From Ornithinimicrobium murale (GTDB lineage: Bacteria > Actinomycetota > Actinomycetes > Actinomycetales > Dermatophilaceae): a stretch of DNA of 64,000 nucleotides. The notes under the pieces were generated by a model that was not told the DNA's origin, did no database searches, and was given only the letters and a program-made list of their open reading frames with translations. Below, piece by piece: positions 9,518-19,101 of the stretch. Each line of letters opens with the position of its first letter. Within the stretch, counting starts at the first letter, position 1. The DNA lies in the NCBI RefSeq assembly GCF_003352835.1, contig NZ_QLVD01000015.1:1-64000 (forward strand), read 5' to 3'. The position numbers were made by a program, and so were the translations under genes.

Positions 9518-9949
9518 GTGAGTAGCAAGGACCCGTATGCCGTGTTCCGGCCCCGGCGCGGATCTCTCGTGGCGTGGGGTTGTGCTCTCGCGGTCCTGGT
9601 GGTGTTCGGCGGGCTGGCAGCCCTCGCCCCGGGCGGGTGGACGCTTCCGGACCGGCTCCTGCTCGGGTTCTTCGCCGTGGTCGTGGCGGCCGGGCTGCTC
9701 CGGTTCGGGCTGGTGCGGGCCGTGCCCAGCCCGGAGGGCCTCACGGTGATCAACCTGGTGCACCGCCGAGAGGTGGAGTGGGCCCAGATCGTGCGAGTGG
9801 GGACCTTTGCCGCTGGCAGTCCCTGGCTGGTCCTCGAGCTCTCGGACACCGAGGAGCTGTCGGTGATGGGGATCCAGCGGGCGGACGGTGAGTTTGCCCG
9901 CGGCGAGGCGGCACGGCTGGCCGCGCTGGTGGAGCACCACAGCAGGTAG
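9518..9949 (+). CDS. PH-domain-containing membrane protein
   Basis: A 143-residue protein with two membrane segments (about residues 18-38 and 46-66) followed by a cytoplasmic bacterial PH-like domain ('GLTVINLVHRREVEWAQIVRV', ending 'GEAARLAALVEHH'). This architecture is common in Actinobacteria. Its function is unknown; related domains are thought to act in membrane or envelope processes. The GTG start is placed by the leaderless -10 element 6 nt upstream. It is flanked by ribM and the exporter pair with no overlap, so it is probably its own unit. Confidence 0.75.
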   Translation: MSSKDPYAVFRPRRGSLVAWGCALAVLVVFGGLAALAPGGWTLPDRLLLGFFAVVVAAGLLRFGLVRAVPSPEGLTVINLVHRREVEWAQIVRVGTFAAGSPWLVLELSDTEELSVMGIQRADGEFARGEAARLAALVEHHSR

Positions 9950-10085
9950 GTGACCGAACTCGGCAGTTCGGCCGCTGTCGAGTTATCCGGTTCGGAAACA
10001 CCAACCACTCGTGCGAAGATGGCGGGTGCGCCAACCGGGTGGGTCCGGTCCGCGCCCACCCCTCGTGCTGAAGGAGCCGTCCGAC

Positions 10086-11987
10086 GTGACCTCTGCGACC
10101 AGACCGGTCGACCGCCCCCGCCCCTCGCCCGCCATCCTGCGCCAGGGGCTGCGCGTCCTGTGGACGGGCATCCGACAGCAGAAGAAGGTCTTCTCCGTCG
10201 CGGTCGGCGGGGCCGCGCTCTGGGCCCTGGCGACCGTCGCGACCGCCTGGGCGATCGGCTACGTCACCGAGCACGCGGTGACGCCTGCCGTGGAGTCGGG
10301 CGAGGTCACCAGCGGCGGGCTGTGGATGATCTTCCTGGTGCTCTTCGGGGTGTTGCTGTTCAACATGGCGGGCGTGGTGCTGCGGCGGGTCGCGGCCTCC
10401 ATCGCCGGGTTCAACCTGCAGGCGCTGTACCGCCGGCGCGTGACGCGGCAGTACCTGCGGCTCCCGCTGAGCTGGCACCACTCCCACCCCTCCGGTCAGC
10501 TGCTGTCCAACGCGCACGCCGACATCGAGGCCGCCTGGCAGATCTTCAACCCGCTGCCCATGGCCATCGGTGTGCTGGTGATGCTGGTCATCGCGGGCAC
10601 CCAGATGGTGGTGGTGGATCCCTTCCTGGCCCTCATCGGTTTCCTGGTCTTCCCCGGCCTGTTCGCCGCCAACCTGGTCTTCCAGAGGGTCATGTCGCCG
10701 CGGATCACCCGGGCCCAGCAGTTGCGGGCCGAGGTGGCCGAGGTGGCCCACGAGTCCTTCGAGGCGGGCATGCTCGTCAAGGCCATGGGCCGCGAGCAGG
10801 AGGAGACCACCCGGTTCGGTGGTGTCACCAACGACCTGCGCAACTCGCTGATCAATGTCGGCCGCACCCGCGGCATGTTCGAGCCGGTCATCGAGGCGAT
10901 CCCCGTGCTGGGCACCCTGGCGGTGCTGGCCGTCGGCACCGCGCGCGTCGCCTCCGGTGACCTGAGTGCCGCGGACGTCGTGGAGATCGCCTACCTGTTC
11001 TCCATCCTGGCCTTCCCGGTGCGCGCCCTGGGCTGGGTGCTCGCCGAGATCCCGCGCTCGGTGGTCGGCTTCAGACGGGTCGACTCGGTGCTGCAGGCCA
11101 AGGGATCCATGGAGTTCGGCGAGGGCGACCTGCCGCGTGAGGGTGCAGCGCACTCCCGCTCGGTCGGCGTCTCCTATGCCTTCGCCGAGCCCGCGGAGCG
11201 CGCCGTCCTGGGCGCCGAGGATCCGCTGGAGGACCCGGGGCCCAGCGTGCCGGTGGGCCCGCAGCGCGCGATGGCCATCCGGGACGTCACCCTCGATGTG
11301 CCCGCGGGCCGGACCGTCGCGCTGGTGGGGCCGACCGGCTCCGGGAAGTCCACGCTCACCAGCCTGGTCCTGCGACTGATCGACCCGGACAGCGGCACGG
11401 TGACGCTGGATGGCATCGACCTGCGCAGTGTGCGCAAGGGCGAGGTGCCAGAGGTCGGGACCCTGGTCGCGCAGCAGACCTTCATGTTCGATGACCCGGT
11501 GCGCGACAACGTCACGCTCGGTGCGGAGCTGCCCGACGACGTGGTCTGGGAGGCCCTGCGCACGGCGCGGGCCGACGGGTTCGTCAGCGGCATGCCGGGA
11601 GCCCTGGACGCGGTGATCGGTGAGCGCGGTGGCAACCTCTCCGGGGGGCAGCGCCAGCGGATCGCGCTGGCCCGGGCGATCGTGCGCAGGCCCCGGCTGC
11701 TCGTCCTCGACGACGCCACCAGCGCCGTGGACCCCTCGATCGAGCAGGCGATCCTGGGCGGGCTCCGAGAGACCGGCGACGGCATGACCGTGCTCGTGGT
11801 CGCTTACCGGATGGCCACCATCCAGCTCGCCGACCACATCGTCTATCTGGAGCAGGGCCAGGTGGTGGACCAGGGCACCCACGCCGAGCTCCTCGTGAGC
11901 TGTGAGGGCTACGGCGACCTGGTCAACGCCTATGCGCGAGAGGCCGCAGAACGAGCCGCGGTGGCGGCGGACGAGGAGACGGTGTGA
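10086..11987 (+). CDS. Heterodimeric ABC exporter subunit with degenerate ATPase site
   Basis: Type IV ABC exporter half (633 residues): six membrane helices in residues about 35-330, then an ATPase domain. Walker A is intact ('GPTGSGKST') and the signature is canonical ('LSGGQRQR'). Walker B reads 'LLVLDDATSA', with Asp in place of the catalytic Glu, and the H-loop reads 'VVAYRMATI', with Tyr in place of His. Such changes mark the non-hydrolytic half of heterodimeric exporters such as TM287/288 or BmrCD. An in-frame GTG far upstream (10011) exists, but GTG 10086 has AAGGAG at proper spacing. The gene overlaps its partner by 4 bp. Substrate unknown, possibly drugs or lipids. Confidence 0.9.
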   Translation: MTSATRPVDRPRPSPAILRQGLRVLWTGIRQQKKVFSVAVGGAALWALATVATAWAIGYVTEHAVTPAVESGEVTSGGLWMIFLVLFGVLLFNMAGVVLRRVAASIAGFNLQALYRRRVTRQYLRLPLSWHHSHPSGQLLSNAHADIEAAWQIFNPLPMAIGVLVMLVIAGTQMVVVDPFLALIGFLVFPGLFAANLVFQRVMSPRITRAQQLRAEVAEVAHESFEAGMLVKAMGREQEETTRFGGVTNDLRNSLINVGRTRGMFEPVIEAIPVLGTLAVLAVGTARVASGDLSAADVVEIAYLFSILAFPVRALGWVLAEIPRSVVGFRRVDSVLQAKGSMEFGEGDLPREGAAHSRSVGVSYAFAEPAERAVLGAEDPLEDPGPSVPVGPQRAMAIRDVTLDVPAGRTVALVGPTGSGKSTLTSLVLRLIDPDSGTVTLDGIDLRSVRKGEVPEVGTLVAQQTFMFDDPVRDNVTLGAELPDDVVWEALRTARADGFVSGMPGALDAVIGERGGNLSGGQRQRIALARAIVRRPRLLVLDDATSAVDPSIEQAILGGLRETGDGMTVLVVAYRMATIQLADHIVYLEQGQVVDQGTHAELLVSCEGYGDLVNAYAREAAERAAVAADEETV

Positions 11988-13810
11988 CGACCACGACACC
12001 CACTGCCCACGACGATGAGCACGAGGCAATCAACAGCGAGATCGGCGGCTCCCACGAGCTCAGCACCTGGGCCACGCTGAAGCGGGGCCTGGAGCTCTCG
12101 CCGGAGCTGGTCCGCGGCCTGTGGGTCACCGTGCTCCTGGCGCTCTTCGCCACTCTGGGCAAGGTCCTGATCCCCTTCGTCGTGCAGCAGGCGACGGACA
12201 ACGGCATCCTCGCCGACGGCGGCCCCGACGTCGACTTCGTGCTGCGGGCGGTCCTGCTCGCGGCGGGGGCGATCATCTTCACCGGATTCGCGCAGTATGT
12301 CGTGAACGTCCGGTTGTTCAAGGCCGCCGAGTCCGGTCTGGCGACCCTGCGGATCAGGGCGTTCCGGCACATCCACGACCTGTCGGTGCTGACCCAGAGC
12401 ACCGAGCGCCGGGGCGGACTGGTCGCCCGCGTCACCAACGACGTGGACACCATCTCGATGTTCGTCCAGTTCGGCGGCATCATGCTGCTGGTCTCGACCG
12501 CGCAGATGCTGGTCGCCACGGTGCTGATGGTGATCTACAGCCCGATCCTGGCTGGCGTCGTGTACCTGTGTGTGATCCCGCTGGTGGTCCTGGTCACCAA
12601 GTTCCAGCCGATGCTCGGGCGGGCCTACGGCGCCGTGCGGTTGCGGGTCGGTGATCTGCTGGGGGCGGTCTCGGAGTCGATCGTCGGGGCGGTGACCATC
12701 CGGGCCTACGGGGTCGAGGAACGCACCGAGGCCCGCATCGACGGGGCCATCGAGCGCCACCGCGCGGCGGCCATCAAGGCCCAGATCCGCTCGGTCATCG
12801 CGTTCACCTCGGGCCAGGCCTTCGGCGGCATCACGACCGCCATCGTGCTGGTGGTCGGCACCGTGCTGGCCGCGAACGACCAGATGACCCTTGGTCAGCT
12901 GCTGGCCTTCCTGTTCCTGGTCAACCTGTTCACCCAACCGGTGCAACAGGCCACGGAGATCTTCAACGAGCTGCAGAACGCCGTCGCCGGCTGGCGTCGG
13001 GTGATCGGCGTGATCGACACGCCCGCGGACGTCTCGGACCCGGGCACGGACGGCGTCCGCCTGCCCCGTGGGCCGATCACGGTCGAGTTCGAGGACATCG
13101 CCTTCTCCTACCCCGGGGGTGACCGGGTGCTGCAGGACGTCAACCTGACCTTCGAGCCGAGGACGCGGATCGCGGTGGTCGGCGAGACGGGCTCGGGCAA
13201 GACCACGCTGGCCAAACTGCTCACCCGACTGATGGACCCCAGCGAGGGCCGGGTGCTGATCGATGGCGTGGACCTGCGCGACATTGCCTTCGACAGCCTG
13301 CGCCGCCGCATCGTCATGGTGCCCCAGGAAGGCTTCCTGTTCGATGAGTCCCTGATGGAGAACATCCGGTTCGGACGCCCGGAGGCGGCCGATGAGGACA
13401 TCGAGCTGGCGATGACCGAGCTGGGCCTCGACCCCTGGCTCTCCGGTCTGCCGTTGGGCCTGGCCACCCAGGTCGGGCAGCGTGGGGAGTCGCTGTCGGC
13501 GGGTGAGCGTCAGCTCGTTGCGATCGCCCGGGCCTACCTGGCCGACCCGGACCTGCTCGTGCTCGACGAGGCCACCAGCGCCGTCGACCCGGCCACGGAG
13601 GTGCGCATCCAGCGCGCCCTGGAGGGGCTGACCCGTGGACGCACGTCGGTGGCGATCGCGCACCGGCTGTCCACCGCCGAGGCCGCCGACGTGGTCGTCG
13701 TGGTCGACCGGGGCCACATCGTCGCGGTCGGACCGCACGAGGAGCTGGTCGACGCCGGTGGCGTCTACACCAGGATGCACGCCTCCTGGGCCGCCCAGCA
13801 GCAGGGCTGA
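11984..13810 (+). CDS. Heterodimeric ABC exporter subunit with intact ATPase site
   Basis: Second exporter half (608 residues): a hydrophilic N-terminus of about 35 residues, six membrane helices, then the ATPase. Walker A is 'GETGSGKTT', Walker B 'LLVLDEATSA' keeps the catalytic Glu, and the H-loop 'IAHRLST' keeps His. Its signature is altered to 'LSAGERQ'. Combined with the partner's lost Glu and His, this gives one hydrolytic and one degenerate composite site, as expected of an obligate heterodimer. The GTG start overlaps the stop of the previous gene (GTGA). It lies directly before the trp-region genes but on present evidence has no link to tryptophan. Confidence 0.9.
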   Translation: MTTTTPTAHDDEHEAINSEIGGSHELSTWATLKRGLELSPELVRGLWVTVLLALFATLGKVLIPFVVQQATDNGILADGGPDVDFVLRAVLLAAGAIIFTGFAQYVVNVRLFKAAESGLATLRIRAFRHIHDLSVLTQSTERRGGLVARVTNDVDTISMFVQFGGIMLLVSTAQMLVATVLMVIYSPILAGVVYLCVIPLVVLVTKFQPMLGRAYGAVRLRVGDLLGAVSESIVGAVTIRAYGVEERTEARIDGAIERHRAAAIKAQIRSVIAFTSGQAFGGITTAIVLVVGTVLAANDQMTLGQLLAFLFLVNLFTQPVQQATEIFNELQNAVAGWRRVIGVIDTPADVSDPGTDGVRLPRGPITVEFEDIAFSYPGGDRVLQDVNLTFEPRTRIAVVGETGSGKTTLAKLLTRLMDPSEGRVLIDGVDLRDIAFDSLRRRIVMVPQEGFLFDESLMENIRFGRPEAADEDIELAMTELGLDPWLSGLPLGLATQVGQRGESLSAGERQLVAIARAYLADPDLLVLDEATSAVDPATEVRIQRALEGLTRGRTSVAIAHRLSTAEAADVVVVVDRGHIVAVGPHEELVDAGGVYTRMHASWAAQQQG

Positions 13811-13857
13811 GCCACCAGGGGCGATGATGGGCACATGAGGCAGATCGCGATGGGCAC

Positions 13858-14469
13858 GTGAGGCGCTGGTGGCTCTGGGCGGCGCTCGGCACCGCCCTGT
13901 TGCTGGTGGCCTCCCAACAGACCTGGGCCTGCGGGTCGTGGCAGGACCCGGTCCTCGGCTCGACGCGGGTCGAGGCGAGCGGCACCCAGGTCGCCGGCAC
14001 GCTCACCGCCGGTGCGCTCCTGGCCGGGGCGGCCCTGCTGGCAGGGCTGGTGGGCTCGCGACCGGTGCGTCTGGCGGCGGCTGTCTGTCTCGCCGCAGGG
14101 GCAGTCCTGGCCGGGATTCCGACGGTGCTGACCCTGCTGGGCCCCGGGAGCGCGGTCGAGGAGGTCGCCCGCCAGCGCCCTGGCGCCACGACCGTGAGCG
14201 TGCAGATCGAGGCCGCCACGACCTCGCTGTGGCCGTGGGTGGGCCTGGTGGCAGCGGCCCTGGTCCTCACCAGCGCCCTGCTGTGCCTGCTCCACTGGCT
14301 CCACCCGACCGGCCCGCGGAGCGCCGGTGTGCCCGGGGCGAGCTCAGGGGTGGGTCCGGAAGGGGCCGACGAGACCTCGCAGGGGGCGTCCACGGCGCGC
14401 CGGCGGAGCCGTCCGCGCGATCCGTGGGACGACCTGACCCAGGGCCACGACCCGACCGTCGAGGACTGA
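13858..14469 (+). CDS. Trp-region conserved membrane protein (TIGR02234 family)
   Basis: A 203-residue protein with four membrane segments (about residues 6-22, 42-62, 69-90 and 120-144) and a charged C-terminal tail. The family is found almost only in Actinobacteria between trpE and trpC and is named for that position; its role is unknown. The 'ASQQTWA' after TM1 is typical. Here trpE is absent upstream and the ABC exporter takes its place. The GTG start has only a weak GATGGG upstream. Family membership rests on position, topology and the N-terminal motif. Confidence 0.75.
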   Translation: MRRWWLWAALGTALLLVASQQTWACGSWQDPVLGSTRVEASGTQVAGTLTAGALLAGAALLAGLVGSRPVRLAAAVCLAAGAVLAGIPTVLTLLGPGSAVEEVARQRPGATTVSVQIEAATTSLWPWVGLVAAALVLTSALLCLLHWLHPTGPRSAGVPGASSGVGPEGADETSQGASTARRRSRPRDPWDDLTQGHDPTVED

Positions 14470-14498
14470 GCGCGCACTGGCGTGGCCCTGGCTGACGA

Positions 14499-14504
14499 TA
14501 GAGT
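14499..14504 (+). promoter_or_regulatory. Possible -10 element upstream of the HGxxPAAW gene
   Basis: TAGAGT about 65 nt before the ATG. A small perfect hairpin (GGGCCT/AGGCCC, 14520-14537) lies in the resulting leader. No clear -35. There is no Trp-codon-rich leader peptide, so I do not call an attenuator. Confidence 0.35.
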
Positions 14505-14568
14505 CCGACCTGGCACAATGGGCCTCCGAGCAGGCCCCCGACAGCACACCCGACACAGGAGTTTGACG

Positions 14569-14778
14569 ATGCAAGATGAGCCCGGACACGGAAACAGCGT
14601 GGCGGCCTGGACCGGTGTGCTGCTCCTCCTGCTCGCCAGCCTGCTGCTCTCCCTCGGCGTATTCTTCGGCTGGGGATGGGCCAACTGGAGCGGCGTGGCC
14701 GTGGCCGTGATCGGGATCGGCGCCTGGTGGGGGCTCAACGCCGCCGGTTACAACGAGGAGCACTGGGAGAACCGCTGA
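14569..14778 (+). CDS. HGxxPAAW family small membrane protein
   Basis: A 69-residue protein with two membrane helices (about residues 15-37 and 42-58). The family motif HG-x-x-[P/V]AAW reads 'HGNSVAAW' here, and the chain ends 'GYNEEHWENR'. The family is actinobacterial, of unknown function, and usually sits between the TIGR02234 gene and trpC, exactly as here. The ATG at 14569 follows AGGAG with good spacing; the frame is open further upstream but without a better start. Confidence 0.8.
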   Translation: MQDEPGHGNSVAAWTGVLLLLLASLLLSLGVFFGWGWANWSGVAVAVIGIGAWWGLNAAGYNEEHWENR

Positions 14779-14841
14779 GCGCGGTCCACGAGGTGACCGA
14801 CGCCACCCTGCCCGGGGGACAGGTCCGCTGGTCAGCAGGAC

Positions 14842-14847
14842 TACGCT
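14842..14847 (+). promoter_or_regulatory. -10 element of a leaderless promoter (trpC)
   Basis: TACGCT lies exactly 6 nt before the GTG of trpC. No Shine-Dalgarno precedes the start. It suggests that trpCBA has its own promoter in addition to any read-through. Confidence 0.55.
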
Positions 14848-14853
14848 GACAGG

Positions 14854-15669
14854 GTGCCCACCGTCCTCGATCAGATCATCAGCGGTGTCCGTGAGGACCT
14901 GACCGCCCGACGTGCCGTCACCCCGCTCGAGCAGCTCCGCGACCGGGTGGCCACGCAGCCCACGGCCCCCGATGCCCTGGCGGCGCTGAGCACGCCGGGC
15001 GGCGTGCACCTGATCGCCGAGGTGAAGCGGGCCAGCCCGTCCAAGGGGGCCCTGGCCGACATCCCGGACCCGGCAGTCCTGGCAGCGGAGTATGCCGAGG
15101 GCGGGGCGAGCGTGGTCAGCGTCCTGACCGAGCAGCGCCGTTTCGGGGGCAGCATCGCCGACCTGGACGCCGTCCGCGCCGCCGTGCCGGTCCCGGTGCT
15201 CCGCAAGGACTTCATCGTCGACCCCTACCAGGTCTGGGAGTCCCGGGCCCACGGCGCCAGCCTGGTCCTCCTCATGGCCTCGGCCCTGGAGCAGGAACAG
15301 CTCATCGACCTCCTCGGGCTGGTGGAGGAGCTCGGCATGCACGCCCTGCTCGAGGCCCACGACGAGGACGAGCTCGATCGCTGCCTGCAGGCGGGTGGCC
15401 GCATCGTGGGGGTCAACGCCCGCAACCTGAAGACCTTGGAGGTCGACCCGCTCACCGTGACCCGGCTGCTCCCGGGTCTGCCGCAGTCGGTGGTGGGTGT
15501 TGCGGAGTCGGGGGTCACCGGGCCGGACAGCGTCCGCACGTATGTTGCCGCCGGAGCCAGGGCGGTCCTGGTCGGTGAGGCCCTGGTCATCGGGTCCGAT
15601 CCCCGGTCCGCGGTCCGGGAACTCCTGGCCGCGGGTGGACGTCGAGTGGATGTGGAGGAGGGGTCATGA
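14854..15669 (+). CDS. trpC: Indole-3-glycerol-phosphate synthase
   Basis: Closes the pyrrole ring of indole-3-glycerol phosphate, fourth step of the tryptophan branch. The 271-residue TIM barrel carries the family motifs: '[12 protein letters not shown]' (catalytic Glu and Lys), 'LRKDFIVD', '[10 protein letters not shown]', 'GVNARNLKT' and 'VAESGV'. It is a monofunctional TrpC, not fused to TrpF. The start GTG fits the leaderless element upstream. The stop overlaps trpB by 4 bp. Confidence 0.96.
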   Translation: MPTVLDQIISGVREDLTARRAVTPLEQLRDRVATQPTAPDALAALSTPGGVHLIAEVKRASPSKGALADIPDPAVLAAEYAEGGASVVSVLTEQRRFGGSIADLDAVRAAVPVPVLRKDFIVDPYQVWESRAHGASLVLLMASALEQEQLIDLLGLVEELGMHALLEAHDEDELDRCLQAGGRIVGVNARNLKTLEVDPLTVTRLLPGLPQSVVGVAESGVTGPDSVRTYVAAGARAVLVGEALVIGSDPRSAVRELLAAGGRRVDVEEGS

Positions 15670-16955
15670 CGCAGACCGAACCGGGCGTGCAGCTCGGTCG
15701 CTTCGGTGACTTCGGCGGGCGGTTCGTCCCGGAGGCGCTGATCGCTGCCCTGGACGAGCTGGACGCGGCCCGCACGGCGGCCACGGCGGACCCCGAGTTC
15801 TCCCGGGAGCTCGCCCGGCTGCACCGGGACTACACCGGCCGCCCGACACCGCTGACCGAGGTGCCCCGCTTCGCCGAGCACGCAGGGGGTGCCCGGGTCT
15901 TCCTCAAGCGTGAGGACCTGACGCACACCGGCTCCCACAAGATCAACAACGTCCTCGGCCAGGCGCTGCTCACCGTGCGCATGGGCAAGAAGCGGGTGAT
16001 CGCCGAGACCGGCGCCGGCCAGCACGGGGTCGCCACCGCCACCGCCGCCGCCCTGATGGGGTTGGACTGCACGGTCTACATGGGGGAGAAGGACACCCGC
16101 CGACAGTCGCTCAATGTGGCCCGCATGCGGCTGCTCGGCGCGGAGGTCGTGCCGGTCAGCCACGGCAGCTCCACGCTCAAGGACGCCATCAACGAGGCCT
16201 TGCGCGACTGGGTGACCAATGTCGAGGACACCCACTACCTCCTGGGCACCGTCACCGGGCCGCATCCCTTCCCCACCATGGTCCGCGACTTCCACCGCAT
16301 CATCGGCGACGAGGCGCACGACCAGCTCAGGGAACTGACCGGCGGTCTGCCGGACATCGTCTGTGCCTGTGTGGGCGGCGGCTCCAACGCGATGGGCATC
16401 TTCCAGCGGTTCCGGGACGAACCCGGCGTGCGCCTGGTCGGCTTCGAGGCCGGCGGTGAAGGGGTGGCCACCGGGCGGCACGCCGCCCGCTTCAGCAGCG
16501 GCGAGCCGGGCGTGCTGCACGGCGCCGCCACCTACGTCCTGCAGGACGAGGACGGGCAGACCCTGGAGTCCCACTCGGTCTCGGCCGGGCTGGACTATCC
16601 GTCGGTCGGCCCGGAGCACGCCTATCTGCGCGCGAGTGGTCGGGCGGAGTATCAGCCGGTCAACGACGACGAGGCGATGGAGGCCTTCGCGCTGTTGTGC
16701 CGGACCGAGGGCATCCTCCCGGCGATCGAGTCGGCCCACGCGCTGGCGGGCGCCCTCAGGATGGGCAAGGAGGCCGAGCCCGGCACCGTCATCCTGGTCA
16801 ACCTCTCCGGCCGGGGTGACAAGGACGTGGAGACCGCTGCGACCTGGTTCGGACTGACCGGGGAGGACGCTGTCCGGGCCGAGGCGCCTGGTGACGCCAG
16901 CGACGGCCCGCCGACGGACCCACCGCACGCGCCGAGTGAGGGGATCGAGTCGTGA
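15666..16955 (+). CDS. trpB: Tryptophan synthase beta subunit
   Basis: Condenses indole and serine to tryptophan with pyridoxal phosphate, in an alpha2-beta2 complex with TrpA. The PLP lysine lies in '[11 protein letters not shown]', the phosphate cup is 'GGGSNAMG', and 'FGGRFVPE' and 'GRPTPLTE' mark the N-terminus. It is TrpB1 type. At 429 residues it is slightly long because of an acidic, Pro-rich C-terminal tail after the conserved '[14 protein letters not shown]'. ATGA overlap with trpC and GTGA overlap with trpA show tight coupling. Confidence 0.97.
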   Translation: MTQTEPGVQLGRFGDFGGRFVPEALIAALDELDAARTAATADPEFSRELARLHRDYTGRPTPLTEVPRFAEHAGGARVFLKREDLTHTGSHKINNVLGQALLTVRMGKKRVIAETGAGQHGVATATAAALMGLDCTVYMGEKDTRRQSLNVARMRLLGAEVVPVSHGSSTLKDAINEALRDWVTNVEDTHYLLGTVTGPHPFPTMVRDFHRIIGDEAHDQLRELTGGLPDIVCACVGGGSNAMGIFQRFRDEPGVRLVGFEAGGEGVATGRHAARFSSGEPGVLHGAATYVLQDEDGQTLESHSVSAGLDYPSVGPEHAYLRASGRAEYQPVNDDEAMEAFALLCRTEGILPAIESAHALAGALRMGKEAEPGTVILVNLSGRGDKDVETAATWFGLTGEDAVRAEAPGDASDGPPTDPPHAPSEGIES

Positions 16956-17749
16956 GCGCACTGGACGCTGTCTTCGCCTCGTGCCGCGACCAGGGCCGGG
17001 CCGCTCTCGTGGCCTACCTGCCAGCCGGCTTCCCGGACGCTGCATCCTCCCGCGAGGCGATGGTCGCGCTGGTCGAGGCAGGAGCCGACATCGTCGAGGT
17101 CGGCGTGCCCTACACCGACCCGCTCATGGACGGGCCGGTGATCCAGGACGCGGCCGACCGGGCCCTCGCAGGGGGGTTCCGGGTGCGTGACCTGCTCGGC
17201 AACGTCGAGGCAGTCGCCGCGGCCGGCGGTTCGGCTGTTGTGATGAGCTACTGGAACCCGATCCTGCGCTATGGCCCCGACGACTTCGCCCGGGACCTGG
17301 CCGCCGCCGGCGGAGCCGGGCTGATCACCCCGGACCTCATCCCAGACGAGGCCGCCGACTGGCGCGCAGCGGCGCAGGCCCACGGGGTGGCCCCGATCTT
17401 CCTGGTCGCCCCGAGCTCGACCGATGCCCGACTCGCGATGACCACCAGTGCCTGCCGTGGCTTCGTCTATGCCGCGTCCACGATGGGGGTCACGGGCACC
17501 CGGGCCAGCGTCGGCGGTGGTGCGGCCGACCTCGTGGCACGCACCCGGGCGGTGACCGACCTGCCCATCAGCGTCGGGCTGGGAGTGTCCACCCGCGAGC
17601 AGGCCGCCGAGGTCGCCTCGTTCGCGGACGGCGTCATCGTCGGGTCCGCGCTGGTCCGGGCACTGGGTGAAGGCACCGCCTCCGGGGCGGGCCTCGACCC
17701 GTTGCGCACCCTGACCGCCGATCTGGCCGAGGGAGTCCGCCAGCGATGA
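16952..17749 (+). CDS. trpA: Tryptophan synthase alpha subunit
   Basis: Cleaves indole-3-glycerol phosphate to indole and glyceraldehyde 3-phosphate and channels indole to TrpB. The catalytic Glu lies in '[11 protein letters not shown]', which also holds the second catalytic residue, Asp. 'LPAGFPD' and 'TPDLIPDEA' are other family motifs. Standard length, 265 residues. The GTG start overlaps the trpB stop by 4 bp. The redox pair follows after 22 bp on the same strand. Confidence 0.96.
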   Translation: MSALDAVFASCRDQGRAALVAYLPAGFPDAASSREAMVALVEAGADIVEVGVPYTDPLMDGPVIQDAADRALAGGFRVRDLLGNVEAVAAAGGSAVVMSYWNPILRYGPDDFARDLAAAGGAGLITPDLIPDEAADWRAAAQAHGVAPIFLVAPSSTDARLAMTTSACRGFVYAASTMGVTGTRASVGGGAADLVARTRAVTDLPISVGLGVSTREQAAEVASFADGVIVGSALVRALGEGTASGAGLDPLRTLTADLAEGVRQR

Positions 17750-17771
17750 TCGGCCCACGCCGGGCCCGTCC

Positions 17772-18275
17772 ATGACCAGGACCAGGTGGGCCGACCTGGT
17801 CGGGCTCCTCGCGCGCCTCGCCCTCGGCGGGGTGCTGGTGACCGCCGGGGGGCTCAAGGTCGATGATCCGACCGGGGCCATCCAGTCGGTGGTCGCCTAC
17901 CGGCTGTTCGACTACCAGGTGGCCGAGATGATCGGCCTGATGCTGCCGGTCGTGGAACTCGCCCTGGGCATCCTGCTGGTCCTGGGCCTGCTCACCCGAT
18001 GGAGCGCAGTGGCCGGCACGCTGCTGATGCTGGTGTTCATCGCCGGCATCGCCTCCGCATGGGCCCGCGGCCTGAGCATCGACTGCGGCTGCTTTGGCGC
18101 CGGCGGGCCGGTCGCACCCTCGGATACCAGTTACCTCACGGAGATCCTGCGCGACGTCGGCCTGGCCGTCGCCGGGCTCTGGCTCGTCGTGCGACCCCGG
18201 TCGCTGCTGGCCCTCGACGCGATCATCTTCGCTGCCCCTCGGCATACCATCCACCCCGTCACGAAAGGCTCCTGA
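17772..18275 (+). CDS. MauE/DoxX-like membrane protein
   Basis: A 167-residue protein with four membrane helices. The motif 'DCGCFG' (Cys105, Cys107) between helices three and four is the mark of MauE-type proteins, which handle thiol-disulfide exchange at the membrane, and separates it from plain DoxX. It ends one base into the start of a DsbA-like gene, which suggests the two work as a pair: the membrane protein would set the redox state of the partner's CPWC site. That pairing is inferred. The start codon ATG has no strong ribosome-binding site and may depend on coupling to trpA. Confidence 0.78.
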   Translation: MTRTRWADLVGLLARLALGGVLVTAGGLKVDDPTGAIQSVVAYRLFDYQVAEMIGLMLPVVELALGILLVLGLLTRWSAVAGTLLMLVFIAGIASAWARGLSIDCGCFGAGGPVAPSDTSYLTEILRDVGLAVAGLWLVVRPRSLLALDAIIFAAPRHTIHPVTKGS

Positions 18276-19027
18276 TGCCCCGTCCGCCCGCTCACGTCCC
18301 GCCACCCCCGCAGAGTGGCCCGCCCGTCGCCCTGGTCGCGGGCGTGCTGGCCGTCGCTGTGGCGATCGCCGCGGTCGTGGTCTATCTGGTGATGCGACCG
18401 GACCCGGTGGACCCGGGGGCGGGCGAGGACGGCGCGGCCATCACGGGGGTCGGCAGCTCACCCAACGCGCTGCCGAACGCCGGGGGCATTCGAGTGGGCG
18501 ACGCCGGCGACGCGCCGCAGGTGCACATCTACCAGGACTACCAGTGCCCGTGGTGTGGGCTGCTGGAGGAGGTGTCCGGGCCGGCGTTCACCGAGGCGGC
18601 CCTCTCCGGTGACATCCAGCTGACCTACACCCTGATGACCTTCCTGGACGGCAACCTGGACACAGACCACTCGGTGCGCGCCGCCAACGCCGCCCTGTGC
18701 GCCGACGACCAGGGGGCCTTCGTGGAGTTCAACGCGGCCGTGTTCGCCGGCCAGCCCGACGAGGAGGGCCAGGGCTGGACCGACGAGCAGCTGGTCGGCT
18801 TCGCCGAGGACTCCGGCGTGGAGGACCTCGAGACGTTCACCGCGTGCCTCGCCGAGGGCACCCACACCGACTACGTCCGCGACATGCAGACCCGGTCCAA
18901 CCAGGACGGCGTCTCCGGCAGCCCGCGCGTCTTCATCGACGGCACCGAGCTGGACAACGACCAGATGGCGACCTTGCTGGAGGACCCCAACTCCTTCCCC
19001 GCGATCCTCGAGGAGGTCGCGGGCTGA
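18275..19027 (+). CDS. Membrane-anchored DsbA-family thiol:disulfide oxidoreductase
   Basis: A Pro-rich N-terminus, one membrane anchor (about residues 18-40), an acidic linker, then an extracytoplasmic thioredoxin-like domain with an inserted helical region. The active site is 'CPWC' (residues 91-94) and the cis-proline loop is 'SGSPRVFIDG'. Length 250 residues. It is expected to form or isomerise disulfides in exported proteins. The ATG overlaps the MauE-like stop by one base; AAAGG lies upstream. Two further cysteines ('ALCADD', 'TACLAE') are typical of actinobacterial members. Confidence 0.88.
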   Translation: MPRPPAHVPPPPQSGPPVALVAGVLAVAVAIAAVVVYLVMRPDPVDPGAGEDGAAITGVGSSPNALPNAGGIRVGDAGDAPQVHIYQDYQCPWCGLLEEVSGPAFTEAALSGDIQLTYTLMTFLDGNLDTDHSVRAANAALCADDQGAFVEFNAAVFAGQPDEEGQGWTDEQLVGFAEDSGVEDLETFTACLAEGTHTDYVRDMQTRSNQDGVSGSPRVFIDGTELDNDQMATLLEDPNSFPAILEEVAG

Positions 19028-19101
19028 GCCCGGTTCCGCCCACCGATTCAGCCCACCGCGGACCGACGCCGGGTCCGAGAGCCGGCCCCTCGGCATACAC
19101 A

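Noticed and set aside
14470..14568. Tryptophan attenuator upstream of the trp genes
   Set aside because: There is a small hairpin, but no leader peptide with Trp codons and no competing terminator/antiterminator pair.
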